A stretch of DNA of 23,458 bases. It comes from Synergistales bacterium. Lineage in GTDB: Bacteria; Synergistota; Synergistia; Synergistales; Aminobacteriaceae. Within the stretch, counting starts at the first letter, position 1; the number at the start of each line of letters is the position of its first letter. The notes beneath the pieces are model-generated. The model was not told the origin of the DNA and did no database searches. It saw nothing but the letters and a program-made list of their open reading frames with translations. The position numbers were made by a program, and so were the translations under genes. Shown here one piece after another: positions 21,770 to 23,458 of this stretch. The stretch spans positions 1 to 23,458 of the forward strand of contig BNVH01000064.1 in the NCBI GenBank assembly GCA_025997955.1. Reading direction: 5' to 3'.

Positions 21770-21874
21770 ATGGAGGCCGCGATATATCTGTCTAAGGATG
21801 GATTTTCGTTTTTGCGTTATATCTTTGGCGTAAAGTCGCAGTTCCGGCTGATATGGATATCAGATCGGACGTAA
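21770..21874 (+). CDS. small ORF (34 codons) in the flagellin leader
   Basis: ATG at 21770 follows AAAAAGGAGGCGGT, an excellent ribosome binding site. The predicted 34-residue peptide begins MEAAIYLSKDGFSFLRYIF and ends in RLIWISDRT; it is mixed hydrophobic and basic, without a clear signal peptide. I recognise no family. It lies between the strong promoter at 21628 and the flagellin at 21930. It could be a real small protein, a leader ORF that tunes flagellin expression, or chance. Confidence 0.45.
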   Translation: MEAAIYLSKDGFSFLRYIFGVKSQFRLIWISDRT

Positions 21875-21879
21875 AGCAA

Positions 21880-21904
21880 GGGTGATGGTTTAATGCCAGC
21901 ACCC
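21880..21904 (+). promoter_or_regulatory. leader hairpin and CsrA-like site before flagellin
   Basis: GGGTG (21880-21884) pairs with CACCC (21900-21904), and the inner TGG/CCA extends the stem past one A/G mismatch. The flagellin ribosome binding site (21912-21920) reads ACAGGGAGG, close to the CsrA recognition core ACARGGA; CAAGGGTG at the base of the hairpin (21877-21884) is a weaker match. In Bacillus, CsrA represses flagellin translation at similar sites. Confidence 0.4.
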
Positions 21905-21929
21905 CACTAAAACAGGGAGGAATTTCACT

Positions 21930-23458
21930 ATGGCAATGGTAGTCAACCACAATATTCCAGCGCTTGTCACTTACAACACAATAAACCGCACATCCAGCGC
22001 TCTTGAGAAGTCTATCCAGAAGCTCTCCACAGGTCTTCGCATCAACTCAGCGGCCGACGACGCCGCTGGACTCGCTATTTCCGAGAAGATGCGCGCCCAG
22101 GTAATGGGCCTTGACCGCGCTGTCGCTAACTCTCAGGACGGCATCTCCATGATTCAAACAGCTGAGGGCGCGCTTAGCGAGACCCACAGCATTCTCCAGC
22201 GTATGCGCGAGCTCTCAGTGCAGGCCGCCAACGATACCCTCACCCAGCAGGACAGAGGCTACATCCAGCTCGAGATAGACCAGCTCCGCGAGGAGATTAC
22301 CCGTATCGGCAACACAACTCAGTTCAACAAAAAGAAGCTCCTTGACGGTTCAGCCGCAGCTCTTTGGTCCTCAAGCGACCTCTCCACCAAGGCCATCATC
22401 AATGGCGGCCTCCGCACAATAGACCAGTTCGGCCAGAAGAACGCCGCCGAGGGCAACTTCGTAATAGACATCAACGCCGACCCCGGCAAAGCCCAGGTCC
22501 AGAAGACCGACATCTTCACGATAAAGCACCCCGACGTTATCATGAACGTCGGCATAAACGATGAAGCCGGAATTAACAGCGTCCGCGTCAATGGACTCCC
22601 GGCGGGTAATTATATGGTTGCGGGTAGTACGGATCCTAATAATGTTAATGTGACAGGGAGCCTTGGCAATTCGAACGCTATGCTCGTGGGCATCTACGGC
22701 AACACAAACGCCATTGTAAGCGGTAATAGCGGCGCCAGCGGCGATATCAAATCCGCCGATGGCTCTACCGTCAGCAGCGCTAACGTAGGTCTTTCATTGG
22801 GAACTGTTGCCACGTCCAACAACGCGAGTCTCCTGTTTGAGGTCACCTCAGTCAACGACGTCACAGGTTCCGTGACTTTCAAGATTACGTCCAACATCCT
22901 CGGCACAGACGGCAAGGTCTCGACCGTAGTGGCCACAAAGACAGCGACCAGCGGTGACCCAACGGTAGGAGCCTCTCTCAACATCGGCGAGTTTCTCGGA
23001 GGCGCGGTCGGCAGCACAGACCTTGCAATTCATCTGGCGGGTGGCATTGCCGCTGGCGCTACCGGATCTCAAATTGCCGCTTCGACTCTCTTTAAAGTCG
23101 GCGACAAGTTCGCTTTTAACGTAACAGCGTCGAAAGCAATTACTGAGAGCGTAGCTGGTATTTCGAATAGCACGCCGGATAGGAATTTCCAGATCACCGG
23201 CAAACAAAATGAAAATTGGTCTGGCAGTTGGGTAGGCGCCGCTACAAACGCAAAAGATCAATCCGCGGTGACGTACAACAATAACGCTGTTAGCTTCAAC
23301 CTCGGCTCAACTGATGTTAAAGGTCAGGAAGTCCACTTCAAGAACTTCTACATCAACGAGGAGAACGGCACGGTCTACACCGGCGACATCGTGCTCAATT
23401 TGACAGATGATTTCGACCTCGAAAAGAGGGCAAAAGCTTTCGACGGCACCACCCTCGC
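21930..23458 (+). CDS. fliC: flagellin, large, 3' end outside the window
   Basis: The flagellar filament protein. The frame from the ATG at 21930 (GGGAGG nine bases upstream) stays open for 509 codons to the window edge, so the C-terminal D0/D1 helices are not seen. The N-terminus MAMVVNHNIPALVTYNTINR and the D1 helix SIQKLSTGLRINSAADDAAG are typical. ILQRMRELSVQAANDT keeps the residues that in other flagellins form the TLR5 recognition site and protofilament contact. From about residue 145 on, the surface domain is long, rich in Gly, Ser, Asn and Thr, and unlike common short flagellins. Codon use in parts of this domain differs from the conserved part. Expression seems to depend on the promoter at 21628 and possibly the leader elements. 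Confidence 0.95.
   Translation, partial: MAMVVNHNIPALVTYNTINRTSSALEKSIQKLSTGLRINSAADDAAGLAISEKMRAQVMGLDRAVANSQDGISMIQTAEGALSETHSILQRMRELSVQAANDTLTQQDRGYIQLEIDQLREEITRIGNTTQFNKKKLLDGSAAALWSSSDLSTKAIINGGLRTIDQFGQKNAAEGNFVIDINADPGKAQVQKTDIFTIKHPDVIMNVGINDEAGINSVRVNGLPAGNYMVAGSTDPNNVNVTGSLGNSNAMLVGIYGNTNAIVSGNSGASGDIKSADGSTVSSANVGLSLGTVATSNNASLLFEVTSVNDVTGSVTFKITSNILGTDGKVSTVVATKTATSGDPTVGASLNIGEFLGGAVGSTDLAIHLAGGIAAGATGSQIAASTLFKVGDKFAFNVTASKAITESVAGISNSTPDRNFQITGKQNENWSGSWVGAATNAKDQSAVTYNNNAVSFNLGSTDVKGQEVHFKNFYINEENGTVYTGDIVLNLTDDFDLEKRAKAFDGTTL

Noticed and set aside
21831..21854. TAAAGTCG ... GCTGATAT as a sigma-28 flagellar promoter
   Set aside because: The hexamer-like parts resemble the consensus, but the spacing is about two to three bases too short; it overlaps the small ORF. 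Not excluded, but not supported enough to list.
1..23458. CRISPR arrays, tRNA/rRNA genes, transposons or phage genes
   Set aside because: No regularly spaced repeats, no cloverleaf or rRNA-like sequences and no transposase or phage proteins were recognised.

Overview
The window looks like chromosomal DNA of a diderm, flagellated, probably anaerobic bacterium of the Synergistota. The most specific clue is the C-terminus of the protein at 14195-15421: a Gly/Ser-rich spacer, one Cys, a hydrophobic stretch and a basic tail, which is the layout of the Synergist-CTERM sorting signal. TRAP and TTT solute transporters, TTG start codons, a TonB/BtuB outer-membrane system and a flagellin fit this. Genus cannot be fixed from the sequence alone.

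Layout. 1-361: no conventional gene, but a nine-codon ORF with a strong ribosome binding site that runs into a terminator hairpin. 362-3566: an amidohydrolase of the N-acyl-D-amino-acid deacylase type, then dnaX, which carries a convincing programmed -1 frameshift cassette. 3699-5003: a lone YuiF-type permease, closed by a terminator shared with the opposing operon. 5100-8171 (minus): citDEF (citrate or citramalate lyase) plus a small ABM-domain monooxygenase. 8313-12099 (plus): a GntR/FCD regulator and a TctCBA tripartite tricarboxylate transporter. The two divergent operons share a nearly palindromic double promoter. Together they form a uptake-and-cleavage module for a tricarboxylate-like acid.

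12151-16390 (minus): a cobalamin-riboswitch operon. It encodes a TonB-type energy transducer, a secreted repeat-containing protein with a Synergist-CTERM anchor, and a BtuB-like TonB-dependent receptor. I infer that the middle protein is a surface cobalamin-capture factor analogous in role to Bacteroidota BtuG. 16374-17261 (minus): an M23 peptidase. 17450-18382: a CDF metal exporter. 18611-21482: a DctP-DctQ-DctM TRAP transporter. 21628-23458: a promoter, a 34-codon small ORF and a large flagellin gene cut off by the window end.

Both solute-binding-protein operons (tctCBA and dctPQM) carry a perfect GC-rich hairpin between the binding-protein gene and the membrane-subunit genes, and in both the large membrane subunit begins at a TTG that overlaps the small subunit by 8 bp. 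No rRNA, tRNA, insertion sequence, phage gene or CRISPR array was seen.
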